Positions 45,188 to 57,341 of a DNA stretch of 64,000 nt are shown here, piece by piece. Numbering within the stretch: the stretch's first letter is position 1; each line of letters opens with the position of its first letter. Under the pieces are notes generated by a model, which was not told the DNA's origin, did no database searches, and saw nothing but the letters and a program-made list of their open reading frames with translations. The translations under genes and the position numbers were made by a program. Origin of the DNA: Piliocolobus tephrosceles (lineage: Eukaryota > Chordata > Mammalia > Primates > Cercopithecidae); the NCBI RefSeq assembly GCF_002776525.5, contig NC_045447.1, forward strand, positions 21,474,965 through 21,538,964, written 5' to 3'.

Positions 45188-45532
45188 TGTATTAGTCCAT
45201 TTTCATGCTGCTGATAAAGATATACTTGAGACTGGGTAACTTACAAAAGAAATAGGTTCAACTGGACTTACAGTTCCAGGTGGCTGGGGAAGCCTCACAG
45301 TCATGGTGGAAGGCAAGGAGGAGCAAGTCACATCTTATATGGATGGCAGCAGTCAGAAAAAAAGAGAGAGCTTGTGCAGGGAACTTCTCTCTTTAAAACC
45401 ATCAGATCTCATGAGACTTATTCACTATCATGAGAACCACATGGGAAAGACTTGCCCCCATGATTCAATTACGTCCCATCGGGTCCCTCCCACAAGATGT
45501 GGGAATTCAGTAGGCACAGCCAAACCATATCA
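45188..45532 (-). mobile_element. THE1 solo LTR (MaLR), minus strand
   Basis: 345 bp from 'tgtattagtccattttcatg' to 'gccaaaccatatca', the reverse of a THE1-class LTR. The TG...CA ends are intact. The 5-bp duplication gtgtg is at 45183-45187 and 45533-45537; it lies within a pre-existing TG repeat, so the match is not independent proof. No internal retroviral region is present, so it is a solo LTR. It encodes no protein. Confidence 0.94.
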
Positions 45533-45590
45533 GTGTGTGTTGTGTGTGGGCGGGGTGGGGGGGGGTGGTGACAGAGAGAGAGAGAGAGAA
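45533..45590. repeat. TG/G-rich and (GA)n simple sequence
   Basis: A GTGTGTTGTGTGTGGG stretch, a G9 run at about 45557-45565 and (AG)n at 45573-45589. Confidence 0.92.
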
Positions 45591-46734
45591 TTGACTTGAG
45601 GGCCCCAAAGCTGGGTTATTCGAATCTATCTCTCTGAGTCTGCCATTGTTAATGCCTCCCCACATCACAGTGTCCCTCAGATATCAGTGGGACATTGTGT
45701 GTCCCTGAGCCCACCCTCTGAGATTCATCCCTTAATAGCTGGATATCTTCTGCATCAGTTTATTTCTCCAAGTCTCCATTCCCTCATATATTAATGGTAG
45801 TAACAAGACCTGCTCTGCAGAGTGGATCAGTTCACTTTTGTACTTTACAATATTAAACTGTGACATAAATATGAGGGCTTTATTATGAAGACACAGAAAA
45901 GGAGGGTGGGAATGAGGATAAGGATGATGATCAAACCTTTCAGGAAACAATTTATTTTTGGTTTCACAGACCAAGCTCTACTTGTTCACTTAATTCCTCT
46001 TGATGCCTAGCCCTGACCTCCTTTCCCCTTCCAGAAAGAATCAAATTATCTATCTTCTCTTGTCCTATTAAAATTGTGCTAATATCTTAGTCCCTACATC
46101 CAACAGCTAGCAGTCCTTAAAGATTAATTCTTGCTACATGATTACTGATGTCTGGTTTGAGACCTAAACTCCGCTAATGTTCAGGGACTATGGGGACAAT
46201 TTTACACACATATACCCTTACGTTCAAACTTGGAGACCAGAGCATTTCTGTTGCTACATTATTTAATTATTTGGCATAGAAGTTGCCAGCTATAAGAAAT
46301 GACTGCTTGTAACATGTAATTTGCCTTCCAAACAGGCTCATTTGGGCTTTGACATTTGACAGAGAAAGGTCTGGGAAAACGAGCTGTTCAGAAAGTGTCT
46401 CTCTGCATCTGACACCGCCTGAACTTCGGTAGGTTGATTTTTACAATCGCAGATCATCAAAGGTTATACTCATTTAAATTCTCCCCTTACTAACAAATAA
46501 AGAAAACAAAATGCCACAAGCTCTCTTAACCTATGTCCTCAACTACATGCACTGGCTGGGGACTCTCAGAAAATTCTTAATATCTGCAAAAGGTGTTGTG
46601 AAGTTGGCAAAGTTAAGTGTCTTTCTTATTTTGGAAAATCCAGTGATCTCCTGCTCTACTTAAATTTGTTTCATATAAAGTTTCTTTCTTTTCCATCAAC
46701 CTTCTTCCTGCCCTCCATTCCTTCCTTCTCCAAA
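45591..46734. other. unique sequence
   Basis: No repeat or exon recognised. Confidence 0.45.
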
Positions 46735-46795
46735 TATCCATTTGATTGCCAGGTGCCAGACACAGAGCTAGGTGCTGGGTACACAAAGTTGAATG
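46735..46795 (-). mobile_element. L2 fragment, minus strand
   Basis: 'gccaggtgccagacacagag' then 'ctaggtgctgggtacacaaa' is reverse L2. Confidence 0.65.
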
Positions 46796-47320
46796 TGTGT
46801 TTGTTATCTGGGCTTCTGTTTCTATAAACAAACCTAACTGGTTCTGTTTGCCCACAAACAGCAGAAAGCCAATCACCAAAGCATCAGTTCTTTTGTAGAG
46901 AGATAAGTTTATTTTAAAGCTGCCAAGCAAGGAGACAGGAGGAGCAAGGCTCAAATCTGTCTCCCAGAGCTGGGTGCTGAGGCAGGTTTTATAGGCAGAG
47001 GGTAATGCATGATCTAATTGGAGCTTTGAGGTGATGCCAGGAGGCATGATCTGACTGAATCATGCAAGGGAGTCATGCATGAGTTTAATCTTATTGGGTC
47101 ATGGATGGATCACGTTGTGAGGTGTCCACTTCTTAACTCAATCCATGTTTGTCCAAGCACGTAGGTTCCACCTGTGGTTACATACTTGGTTCTTCTGGGC
47201 AGGTTAAAGTTACATAACTTGCAACCTGAGGTTCATGGAAACTGGAAGAAAACTCACCATTTTGTTACACAAAGTTGAACCAGATTGGGCCGGTTCTGTG
47301 GTTACACAGTTTTTTTTCTC
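46796..47320. mobile_element. LTR-like ancient element, family unresolved
   Basis: 'aactggttctgtttgcccac', 'aaacagcagaaagccaatca', 'agataagtttattttaaagc' and 'aggttttataggcagagggt' resemble MER4-group or similar ERV1 LTR text read on the minus strand. Clear TG...CA ends and a target duplication were not found. No coding potential. Confidence 0.42.
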
Positions 47321-47514
47321 CTATTATGCTGCAATAGTCTTCTGACTTGTTTCCCTTCCCCACTTCACTCCAGTCCTTCCTTCATAGGCGCCTGAGAGCA
47401 CCTTGATAAAGCACTAATGTAACTGTTTCTTTCCAGTTACTATAAAATTGCCATTATACAACTAAGTCTTGGGTACATGGCCATTATTTTATTAGTTAAC
47501 TTTAGAAATAATTG

Positions 47515-47610
47515 TTTAGGACTCGCTAGATTCCAGACATGCTGAAGAAGGTACAGCAGTCATCAAAGCAGGCAACAGCCTTTGCTCTCAAAATACCTAA
47601 ATAAATAGGT
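47515..47610 (-). mobile_element. L2 fragment, minus strand
   Basis: 'gctagattccagacatgctg' and 'aaggtacagcagtcatcaaa' fit reverse L2. Confidence 0.5.
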
Positions 47611-47693
47611 AAATAAAGAGTACAAAAATAAATATACTCAAACTATCTAGTTAGGAAACAAACACCACTGTAAGAAAGAACAAAGTTGCACAC

Positions 47694-48132
47694 CGATATA
47701 GTTTGGATCTGCGTTCCCCACCCTAATCTCACATCAAATTGTGATCCCCAGTGTTGAAGGTGGGGCCTGATGGGAGGTAACTGAATCATGTGGGTGGTTT
47801 CTCATGAATGGTTTAACACTGACCCCCTGGGTGCTGTTCTCATGATAGTGAGTGAGTTCTCATGAGATTTGTTTGTTTAAAACAAACAAACCCCCACCTC
47901 TCTCTCTCTCTCTCTCTCTGTCCTCTCTCGTTCCTGCTCTAGCCACGTAAGACGTGCCTGCTTCCCCTTTGCCTTCCACCATGATTGTAAGTTCCCTGAG
48001 GCCCTCCCAGAAGCAGAAGCCACTTTGCTTCCTGTACAGCCTGCAGAACCATAAGCCAATTCAACCTCTTTTCTTTATCAATTACCCAGTCTTGGGTATT
48101 TCTTTATAGCAGTGCAAAAACTGATTAATACA
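47694..48132 (+). mobile_element. MST solo LTR (MaLR), plus strand
   Basis: 439 bp beginning 'cgatatagtttggatctg' (the usual TG start mutated to CG) and ending 'actgattaataca'. Diagnostic text includes 'ccagtgttgaaggtggggcc', 'cctgtacagcctgcagaacc' and 'cagtcttgggtatttcttta'. It contains a (CT)n tract at about 47898-47920. Solo LTR without internal region. Confidence 0.94.
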
Positions 48133-48149
48133 GCCACCCAATTTCAACT

Positions 48150-48345
48150 GGTAGGGAGAGTCCAGGGGAGGCCTCTGGAGTCTGAAAAAGTGATAACCTA
48201 GGTAAAGCCTGGAACATTAGCAGGACATGAGAAAGCTCATGGCAAACTCAAGACAGACAGTGTGGCTAGAGCCTACTGCCCAAGGGAGAGAATAGTAAAA
48301 ATTGAAGGTGAACAGATAGACTGGAGCCTGGCCATATAATACTTT
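48150..48345 (-). mobile_element. L2 fragment, minus strand
   Basis: 'agtccaggggaggcctctgg' and 'agactggagcctggccatat' resemble reverse L2. Confidence 0.55.
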
Positions 48346-48349
48346 ATAA

Positions 48350-48530
48350 GGTGATATTCCTCAGCCCTTGAATCACCTGGGAACTTTTAAAAACCATTGA
48401 TGTCCTGATCTTACCAAGTGGAATTAATTCATTTTGAATCTTAAGAGGAGGAACCTGAGCATGCACAGATTTTTAAAGCTTCCCAGGTGATTCAAATGTG
48501 TAGCTAGCATTGGGAACACCTGCTGTAGGG
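48350..48530. mobile_element. MER5-like DNA transposon relic
   Basis: 'cttgaatcacctgggaactt', 'agcatgcacagatttttaaa' and 'cttcccaggtgattcaaatg' fit the MER5 group. Confidence 0.55.
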
Positions 48531-50004
48531 TCTTTACCAATTGGTTCAACTTCCCTCTATCATTTTATCTCTGGTTTGCCTATTGATTTCCTAACACTAT
48601 TCTCTTTACATGCTAACCAATTTTATACATCTTCATTTTTACTTACTTGGTTTCCTCAGCTTAAAATTTAACCTCCCTTACCCCATATTGGCTAGGAATG
48701 TTTGGGGATGTAAGTAATTAAAATCCTAGGAATATCTTAAATAAACAAAGGCTTTTTTTTTTCCTATTGCAAGTGTTCAGACAGGTGACAGTTTGCATTG
48801 GTTCAGGGGCTCCGTAATACCAGGGACTACAAGTCAATCTTCAGTGTAGCAAGCAGGAAAGAAAGATGGGCCTTGGGTCCTATACATCAAGAAAACAAGA
48901 AGTTTTCTAGAAATCCCATTCTAGCAGACTTTCACTTGTGCCTCCTTGTTCATATTCCCATGTTACAGGCCAACCTTAGCTGCAAGAGAGACTGGAAGAG
49001 TAAAGGGTTGGTTCAAAATCATTGACTTAGATCAACCACACTCTATCACCTTGGGCTTGACATGGGGGTGGTAAAAAGACATAAGAGGAGGTAGCTGTTA
49101 CATAGTAAAGAGACACTGTATGTCCCGCATGCTCTTAATCTGCTCAATGAACTACTATCACCCCTGAAGAAATAAAAAAATTGTGGCTCAACAAAGCAAT
49201 ATTTTATACTCAAGGCAACTGACACTAGAGGTTATGAGAGAGAGAATAAATAGAAGTGACACTTGACACAAAGGTGTTTATAAGAAGTTTTAAGTCAGAG
49301 AATTTGTCGATAGTGAGTCAGGTGACAGATGGGATCTCAGTGGCAAAGGTAAAGGACTCAGGCTTCCATCTTTGTGAAAGACCAAACTCTAGTTGTTTGA
49401 CCAGATTTGTGAGTTTTTGTTGTTTTATAAAATTAAAGGATTTCAGAATAGTAAGGGAACAGCAAGGGGCGGGGGGGGGGGGGGGGGGAATGGTCTCTCA
49501 GACAATCCTAGAGGGTATGGGATCTAAGACACTTTTATTAATAGAATAAAAAAAGGATTCCAGGGTGCAAAGAATACAACTCCTGTATCCCAGATAGTAT
49601 CTCCATAACTTTGGGAAGGAGATGAGAGTCCAAAAAGAGCTTATCTAAAGCTGTGCCAGTATAGGAGATTAAAATTGTCCTCAATAGTTTCAGCTACCCC
49701 TGTGATCACTACACATATATCTCCAAGAAAAGTGCCACTTCCTCCAAATGATTAGTTTTGGATCACACACTTACATTTAGACCACATTTCCCCAGTGTCT
49801 TTGGGATTAAAGGAAACTCAATTAATCAATTTTCTTTCTGTGAGTGGCAGAATAGACAATAGGCTCTCACGTCAGGGAAATGGGCATGCCTTACTGCTAA
49901 GAAACATGGGTGAAGAAGTTTCTCAAAGCTCATTTACTTTCAGCTCCTGACCCTGGACTCATGGGTAGATAGAAGTCCATACCATGTTTGGAGAATTCTG
50001 ACTA
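48531..50004. other. unique sequence with poly(G)
   Basis: No repeat family or exon recognised. It includes the G18 run at 49471-49488. Confidence 0.45.
49471..49488 (+). repeat. poly(G) run, 18 G
   Basis: An uninterrupted G18 preceded by 'aggggc'. Long mononucleotide G runs are rare in primate DNA and can fold as G-quadruplex. Confidence 0.93.
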
Positions 50005-50195
50005 TAATAATAGCTATCATTATATGCATTATTTCATTAAATTCTTATAACCTTAAGAGACAGATTCCATTATTATCCTCATGTTTTAGAAGTGGAAGCA
50101 AAGAGAGATTTGGCAGGTCTAACTGGAGTGATCAGGATGAGAATCCAACCACTCTGGCTCCAAATCCTGTGCTCTTAACTAATATGCAACCAACT
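50005..50195 (-). mobile_element. MIR SINE, minus strand
   Basis: 'ataatagctatcattatatg', 'ccattattatcctcatgttt' and 'atcctgtgctcttaactaat' are reverse MIR. Confidence 0.83.
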
Positions 50196-50711
50196 TCCAT
50201 AAACCCATTATAAGAGATTTTCCTCCAATCAGGAATTTCTTCTTCATGCCCAATTTTGATCTGTTTTTTAATGCTTACTCCAGACCCAAGACCACTGCAA
50301 GCCAACCATTCTACCTACCATGTAATCAGAAGCCACCAAGGTGAACCACGGATAACCTATGAACGGTCTTAAGAACTAGATGCCTCCTTTCCTTTCCATC
50401 CCTTCTTCTGAGTTTCTCCCCATGCCTTTGCCTATCTAGGTTCCTTCCTCTTGGCTCTGTCTTTGGCCTGCCTCTTAAATTCCACTGAATTTGACTTATG
50501 GGGTTTTAATCCATTATGCTTTTAAAACATAAGGATTCTCTTACTTTCTCATTCTGCCCTCAAACAGGATCTCCTGGACACTTTGGCTAATTGCATAGAG
50601 CCGGTTCAAGCCCCTAGAATGCTAATTTTGAAGTCAGCTAAATCTGCTTCAGACATTAAAAGGGGGTGCCATCTGCCTTATAGTTTTGCTGTCATTGTAG
50701 GTGTTTATTTT
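50196..50711. other. unique sequence
   Basis: Nothing recognised. Confidence 0.5.
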
Positions 50712-50970
50712 TAAAGCTAGTGTGTATTGAACCCTTGCTTTTCATCAAGCATTGTTCTAAGAACTTGATCTGTTCTGTCTCACTTAATCCACAATCTCCC
50801 CTCAAACCCTATGGAATAGCTATTATTATTATGTGTATTTTACAGAAAAAGGAATCAAGCCATAGTGATTCTTAGTGATTCCTGATGTCACTTGTGTATG
50901 GTCACAGAGCTGTAAGTGGGAAAATAGGACCCAAACCCATGTCTGGCTAACACCAAATTTCTCCCCTCTA
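50712..50970 (-). mobile_element. MIR SINE, minus strand
   Basis: 'agcattgttctaagaacttg', 'ccctatggaatagctattat' and 'ggtcacagagctgtaagtgg' are reverse MIR. A small tandem of 'agtgattc' sits at 50864-50882. Confidence 0.83.
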
Positions 50971-52179
50971 GGGCTTCACAGGACAAGCCTAAATCATTCA
51001 GCCTTTATATTATCCAACAATTCCCATGTTTCCGTAAGTCTCCTCTAGATTCAACAACCCCCAAGTCCAGTCACCACTTATCTTTTGCCATGATTTTGCC
51101 TTCATCTCTTCATTCAATGTGTCCAATGTTAGTCTGCTTTTAGAGTTTGGTCTAGACCTATTCTCCCTACTCCAGATGTGTTCTGATTAGCACAGCATAT
51201 ACAGTTGGCCTGATACCTCTTTCATCCTTTATGTTTTATTTCTGGCAATGAGGCCATACACTATTTCGGCAGCCTTTAAGACCCCATTCAAAAATTGCTT
51301 CTGAACTTTTCTATTGTTAACTGTGAAACAGACAAAGTGAATTGAAGGCAAGGAGCCACCAGGAGAAACAATGCCTAGTGAGGAAGTCTTTCAGAGTACT
51401 CTTTTTGCAGTGGGAGTGGGAGTGGTTTTGACTATGCATACATTGGCTCATATGTAAGACATTACCCCACACCCAGATGTTAATGACCAGCTCTTTTCTG
51501 GAAATTCTCAAAGTGAGAAGGCCATCTTGAGGCCACCTGCTATGCTTACCTTAGTGTTAAGCTCAGCAGTTAGTGTTTTTGATTCTGAGCCCCCTTGGTC
51601 GTTGTGATCAGTGACATAATGGAATCAAATTAAAGGCCCATTTACCAGCTTTATTGCCGATTATTTATAATACTCTGGTTCCAAAGTGCTTCTTTATAGA
51701 GTGCTTAAGCTGCCATTGCTGGATAGAGCTTGCCATAAATGCATTCACATGCACAGCACATTATGTCCCATAGCCGCAGCAAAAAGGGAAAAGATTATTC
51801 TCAATTATTTCATATCGTCTATTTTATTGTTTTATTGTAATAAACTGCCATACCTTACACCACTTTAAAATCAATAGTTTGCATTAAAAATAATGAAACA
51901 CGGCTATTAATCTTCCTTAGCATTTCTGCTATTACTTTCTGATAGTGAATCTGTAATATAGAGAAGGTAATAATTACTCACTTCCAATCAATAGGAACAT
52001 TTTCAAATACTCCTATGTGTCCCAGTGCTATTGCATTGGTGAGAGCTGATGACAACAGGGGCATAGATTTAAAGAGTCCTAGTTGGCCTGAAGCTCTTCA
52101 TGCTCTTGCTGCACCTGTCTGCATGTTCTCTGACTCCCAGAGCATCCTACGTAATTCCTTGAGAAAATACAATAAAATG
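50971..52179. other. unique sequence, repeat-poor
   Basis: No repeats recognised over 1.2 kb. 51600-51980 is AT-rich with several TAATTA-like words, the texture often seen in conserved non-coding DNA, but conservation cannot be judged here. Confidence 0.4.
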
Positions 52180-52437
52180 GCTAACTGCTTGGGCTTTGGA
52201 GTCAGAAAGCCTGGGCTTAATTCCCATTTCCATCATTCACCAGTACCGTTTCAGTGACCTTGAAAATATCATTTAATCACTTGCTGCCTCAGTCTCCTTG
52301 TCTATGAAAAGGAAATGATAATATCTCCCTTGCAGGACTATTATAAATATTATGTGCAAAACTTTAGCGGCTATACTTATCACAGTGTCTGAAATATAAT
52401 AAGTACACTAGAAATGATAGCTACTATTATTATGCCA
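52180..52437 (+). mobile_element. MIR SINE, plus strand
   Basis: 'gcttgggctttggagtcaga', 'aagcctgggcttaattccca', 'tatcatttaatcacttgctg' and 'gaaatgatagctactattat' give a nearly full MIR. Confidence 0.86.
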
Positions 52438-52799
52438 TGTGTACTTGGGATTGATATATGGCTTGATAGATCATTGTTTCCCAAAGAGCTAGTGGCAAAA
52501 GCAGGTGAATGGTTTGTACCATGTTTACCCTTTTGTTCCTTCATTTCAACCTAGCATAAGATCCAGCTGTGCTTTCTGGTGGTACTCAGCATCTGGACTT
52601 GAAACCTTGACAAGGGAAATTAAGCCATCAATTTGGTTGTAATACAAAAGGCCTTTGACTCCCAACCCTTTGCTCTTCAGCAAAATCTCTGCGGAGACAG
52701 CACTGAAGTGAATACATGGTTTTGTCAGTAAATACCCTTTGATCAACACTCAAGTCAAATACAAGGAGAGTGGAGATGGTGAATACTTAAGTCATAATT
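52438..52799. other. unique sequence
   Basis: Nothing recognised. Confidence 0.5.
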
Positions 52800-52930
52800 G
52801 ATGGCATGGCTTTTCCAATCTCATTTAATTCAATTCAACAACTATTTATTGAACAGCTAACAGGTGCCAGGAGAAAGGCTAGGTGCTAAAGGGTAAAGAG
52901 ATGCAACGATTATTAAAGCATAATATTTAC
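52800..52930 (-). mobile_element. L2 3' end, minus strand
   Basis: 'caacaactatttattgaaca' and 'gctaggtgctaaagggtaaa' match reverse L2. Confidence 0.65.
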
Positions 52931-53164
52931 TGTTTAAATATCTTAAAATCTAGGCAAAAAGGCACATGTCACCTAAGTAACTTGATTCCAAAGTACAGAA
53001 GAAAGATTGATTCTCTTTAGTAAAGAAAGGTTATTTTGATGAAAGCATGAAAGAAAGAGTAGAATTTGATCTGATCAGGGAAAATAGTGGAAAAAAAATT
53101 CTGTGAAGGGGGAATAACAAAGGCAAATGCCAAAAGATGGGCAAGCGAATGTCTCATTATAACT

Positions 53165-53545
53165 CCACTAGTATAAAATCCTTCTCCATTTCCCACCATC
53201 TAAAACACATCTCAGGGGATTCACAATCTCCCAGCCTGAGTTTCCAGTTCACTTGCTGTTCTCTACTATCCACCCCAGGCTCCTAAACTACACTGCAAAG
53301 TATTTGCACTTTTTTTTTTTTAACATAACACCTTCTGTTTCATGTCTCCCTGAACTTGCATTTGCTATTCATTGGACACAAAATTGATTTATCCACCTGA
53401 AAAACTATTTTCCTGGAAGACCCAGTTCAAATATTACCTCCTCTTTGAAGCCTCCCCTGATACTCTCAGATAATTTCACACTGTGTCACGACTCTTTGTC
53501 TGCATGTCTGATGTTATGCTTCTAAAATGAATGAATGCACATGTG
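53165..53545 (+). mobile_element. L2 LINE 3' portion, plus strand
   Basis: 'gaagacccagttcaaatatt', 'acctcctctttgaagcctcc' and 'cctgatactctcagataat' follow L2 order. Confidence 0.7.
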
Positions 53546-54409
53546 AATGAATGACTAGATTAACAGAATAATATATAATATATTCATAAAATGGCAAGTT
53601 TGAAAGTATTGGGACATAACCTATGAGCTGCTACTCTGGGCAAATTGCCTATGGGGTAGCCCTGCTGTGCACGGAGCAGTACCTCTGCTGCTTCAATAAA
53701 AGTTGCTATTTCACACCACCAGCTCACCCTTGAATTCTTTCCTGGGTGAAGCCAAGAACCCTCTAAGCTAAGCTTCAGTTTGGGGGCTTGCCTGTCCTGC
53801 ATCATGAGGACACAGTGAACCAGTTTCATATGACAAGCTAAGGAATTTTATTCTATTTTGTATATAACAATTGGAGAACTTTGAATACAGATGCAAATAA
53901 TCAGAATTCTGCTATAAAAAATGAATCTAACTGTGGTGTTTAGAAAATTTTGGCATGGGAGAAACTTGAGGCAGAGAGGTCACTTTAGATGATGAGATAC
54001 TGAAATGAGGTGGTTATAGCTGAAATCAAGACAAGAAGGATAATATTTTAGAAAAAGAACACAGAAGCTGGCGACAGATTTATTAGAAGTGAGAGGAATA
54101 GTAAAAAGGCAGAGATTAATCTTTTCTTACATTCCCTCTTATTACTACAAACATTGTTGGGAAGAGACATTTCTACACTACTCCCCTCCTTATCCCACTT
54201 TGTTTGAGATGAAGAGTGAGTGATCAGTTTAGGTCACATTCCCAGGATAGAAATTTGGTAAATGTACATCTGGGTAGGTTCACTTGAGACTTAAAAAGTT
54301 ATGAACAAAATTTTCACGGTCTCTTCAATTCTTGCCTTTCATTGCAGCCTGATCAGTGTTAGTTAATAAAACTTGCAATTTTTACTTCTCTCTTCTGCCA
54401 AGAACTCTA
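53546..54409. other. sequence with weak L2 trace
   Basis: 53830-54110 weakly resembles minus-strand L2. No exon recognised. Confidence 0.4.
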
Positions 54410-54578
54410 GAACCTTGGTCCTGAAAGCATTGTCTGTGAAACAGCATCAGCTGTACCAGGAAACTTGTAAAAATGTAGAATCTTGAGTCCCACTCCAGAG
54501 CTAAGAAATCAAAGTCTACATTTGAACAAGATCCCAGGTGAGTTTTTGCACATTAAAGTTTAAGAAACATTGCCCTAC
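54410..54578 (-). mobile_element. MER5A-like DNA transposon, minus strand
   Basis: 'cagcatcagctgtaccagga', 'aacttgtaaaaatgtagaat' and terminal 'aaagtttaagaaacattgcc' match reverse MER5A. Confidence 0.68.
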
Positions 54579-54619
54579 GATATTACCACTTTAGTGTCAA
54601 AGAATGAGTTAGAAAGCAT

Positions 54620-54682
54620 GACTCTCAACCTAGACTGAAAATTTGAGTCAAACCTGGAGAACTTTTAAAAAATCTCAATTTC
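54620..54682. mobile_element. truncated MER5-like fragment at the L1 5' edge
   Basis: 'tgactctcaacctagactga' and 'cctggagaacttttaaaaaa' look like the start of a MER5-type element cut off where the L1 begins. The missing half was not found beyond the L1. Confidence 0.4.
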
Positions 54683-56569
54683 CAAGACAGGACAAGGTGG
54701 CTGACTAGCTAGTGTGCGTCACACTTACAGAGAAGAGACTGACAAATAAAAACACTAGCTCTTTAACTGGACCATCCAGGTGGACACGCTGGGATTCATC
54801 AAGAAAGCAATGTGACCCATGGAGAACAGAGAAAAGCAAAACAGGACAGCCACCCACCCAGGACTGGCACAGAGCCAAGGGACACTCCCCTCTGTGGGGA
54901 AACGTTGAGTGAGTGACAATCCCTGGGAACCCACACTTCTGCCACAGATCTGTGCAACCCTGAGCTCAAGAGATCCCCTATCGCCCTTTCACCCCCAGCC
55001 CTACCACGGCCTCCAGAATGACATGGAGAGCTACATGGAGTCTGAGCAGAGCCAACAATCTCAGGCATAGATGGAGACCGAGGAGCCTCGAACCCCTGGA
55101 CGTCCCAGCACCAATGGCTGCAGTTCTGGCAACAGGAGAGGCCAGGCTCCGTCACACACCTCTAAGATAGGGGCTGAATCCAGGAGGCTGAGGAGCAGAC
55201 TGACTTACAGGCCTTGCCCCAACTGTACTTCACCAGAAAAGGCCCACTGGCCTGGGACTCCAATATGGCCACCCCAGCGCTGTCTGAACTCTCGGGCCAG
55301 TAGCAGCCCTACGCTCCCAGTGATAGCAGGCAGGCCCATTATTTTTGCCGTTCTACAGTTCCTGCTCCCACTTCCCTCAGGCTCAAGAGGGAGTGAAGTG
55401 ATTAAGGACTAATATAGGTCCCCAGCACAGCACAGCTGCCTTACGGAAAAGTGGCCACACAATTTTTCATGCATGTCCCTGCCCCTGTTACCCTCACCAT
55501 TCAAGGCCTCTCAACCTTGGCCCCTGGGTCAATCATTCTGCCCCCAGCTGAACACTTCAGTTGGTGGTGGCTCTGCATTTCTCTAAGGAAGAAATCGCAG
55601 AGACAACCCACAGCCCTCTCCCATTGCAGCTGCAGTGATACTGCCCTTATAGCCCTCAGGCTGGGGAAGGAACAAAGGGCCTGGTTGCATCACTGGCATG
55701 CTGCAACTACCACACAGATAGGACCCCAGTCTCTCTTCTCTGTAAGCCCCCACCGCCTACTCTTCACCAGGAAGAGCCCTTGGCTGAGGACCACAGAGCA
55801 GTTGCCTCTTCCCTGACTGAGCATTCCCACTGCTAGTGGCTTGGTATTTCCCTGGGGTGAAGCTTCCAGAGGTAACCTCTGCCACTGCCACTGCCACTGC
55901 CTTTGCTGCCTTGAGATTGGGGAAGGAACAAGGACCCTGAGTGCTTTATTCACACCAGCAGGATGCCATAGTCGCCATAAGGAGGAGAAGAAAGTCCGTC
56001 TTCCACATGATTGCCCTCTCTCCAGGCTCATTACTAAGCACGGCTCCTTGGCTTGGGCTGACAAGGCAGCCATCCCACCTCGGGCTGATCATTCTGATTG
56101 ATAGTGGTGCTGTATTTCTCTTAAATGGAGCCCCAAGAGACAAATAAAAAGCCTTCTTTCGTTGTCACTGCCAAGGACCCTGTCCCTGGTTCCCCCAAGC
56201 TGGGGAAGGAACATAAAGCCAGAGATCACCCCAGGGCTGCTGTGTGCAGCCAGGGAGCACCAAGCCAAATTCTGCAGCCAGCAGTCAAGTAGGAGAGGAG
56301 CTCACACCCTCAGAGCCCTGAGAGGGAGCACAGCTGCAAATGCATGGAGTTGGAGAGGAGCTTGGCTGAGCAAGAGCCTACCTCCCAAGCGCAATGCCTC
56401 AGCCCTCTGAAAACATCCAGAAATGAAGTCAGCTGATTATACTCAAACTATACCATAGTTAAAGGAACATCAGCCCACACAGATGAAAAAGAAATAGCGC
56501 AAGAACTCTAGCAAGTATGAAAGCCAGTGTGTCTTCTTACTTCCAAACAACTACATTAGCTCCCCAGCA
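54683..56569 (+). mobile_element. L1 5' UTR (decayed promoter region)
   Basis: GC-rich relative to its surroundings, with text such as 'ggctgactagctagtgtgcg', 'ccaagggacactcccctctg' and 'acatggagagctacatggag' known from older L1 5' UTRs. CpGs are mostly decayed. Several long open frames on both strands (for example 55451-55816 plus and 55690-56073 minus) come from its composition and are not genes. Confidence 0.85.
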
Positions 56570-57341
56570 ATGGTTCTTAACCAGAATGAAGTGGCTGAAA
56601 AGACAGATGTAGAATTCAGAATCTGGATGGCAAGGAAGTTCATCAAGATTCAGGAGAAAGTTGAAACTCAATCCAAGGAATGTAAGGATTATGATAAAAG
56701 AATTCAGGAGCTGACAGACAAAATGGCCATTTTAAGAAGGAACCAAACTAATCTGATAGAGTGGAAAAACACACTAAAAGAATATCATAAATACAATCAC
56801 AAGTATCAACAGCAGAACAGATCAACCTAAAAAAAGAATCTCAGAACTCAAAGACTGGTTCACCAAACTAATTCAGTTAGACAAAAAAACAGAAAAACAC
56901 AAATAAAAAAAGAATAAACAGAAGCCTTCCAAGAAATATGGGATTATATAAAGAGACCAAATCAATGACTTGGCATCCCTGAAATGACTCACTGGCATCC
57001 CTGAAAGAGAGGGATATAAAACAAGCAACTTGGAAACATATTTGAGCATATCATTCATTAAAAAATTCCCCAACCTTCCTAGATAGGCTGAGATTCTATT
57101 TCCAGAAATACAGAGAGCCACTCCAAGATACCATATAAGATGACCATCCCCAAGACAAATAGTCATCACATCCTTCAAGATCAACATGAAAAAAATAATA
57201 GTAAAGGTAGCTGTTCACCTACAAAGAGAAGCCCATCAGGCTAGCTGCAGAACTTTCTGCAGAGACCCTACAGCCAGAAGAGATTGGGGACATATATTTA
57301 GTACTTTAGAGAAAATAAACCAACCAAAAATATTAGATCCA

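Noticed and set aside
55071..56410. Cluster of 80-127 codon frames on both strands
   Set aside because: They lie in the L1 5' UTR, whose GC-rich composition leaves frames open by chance; not host exons.
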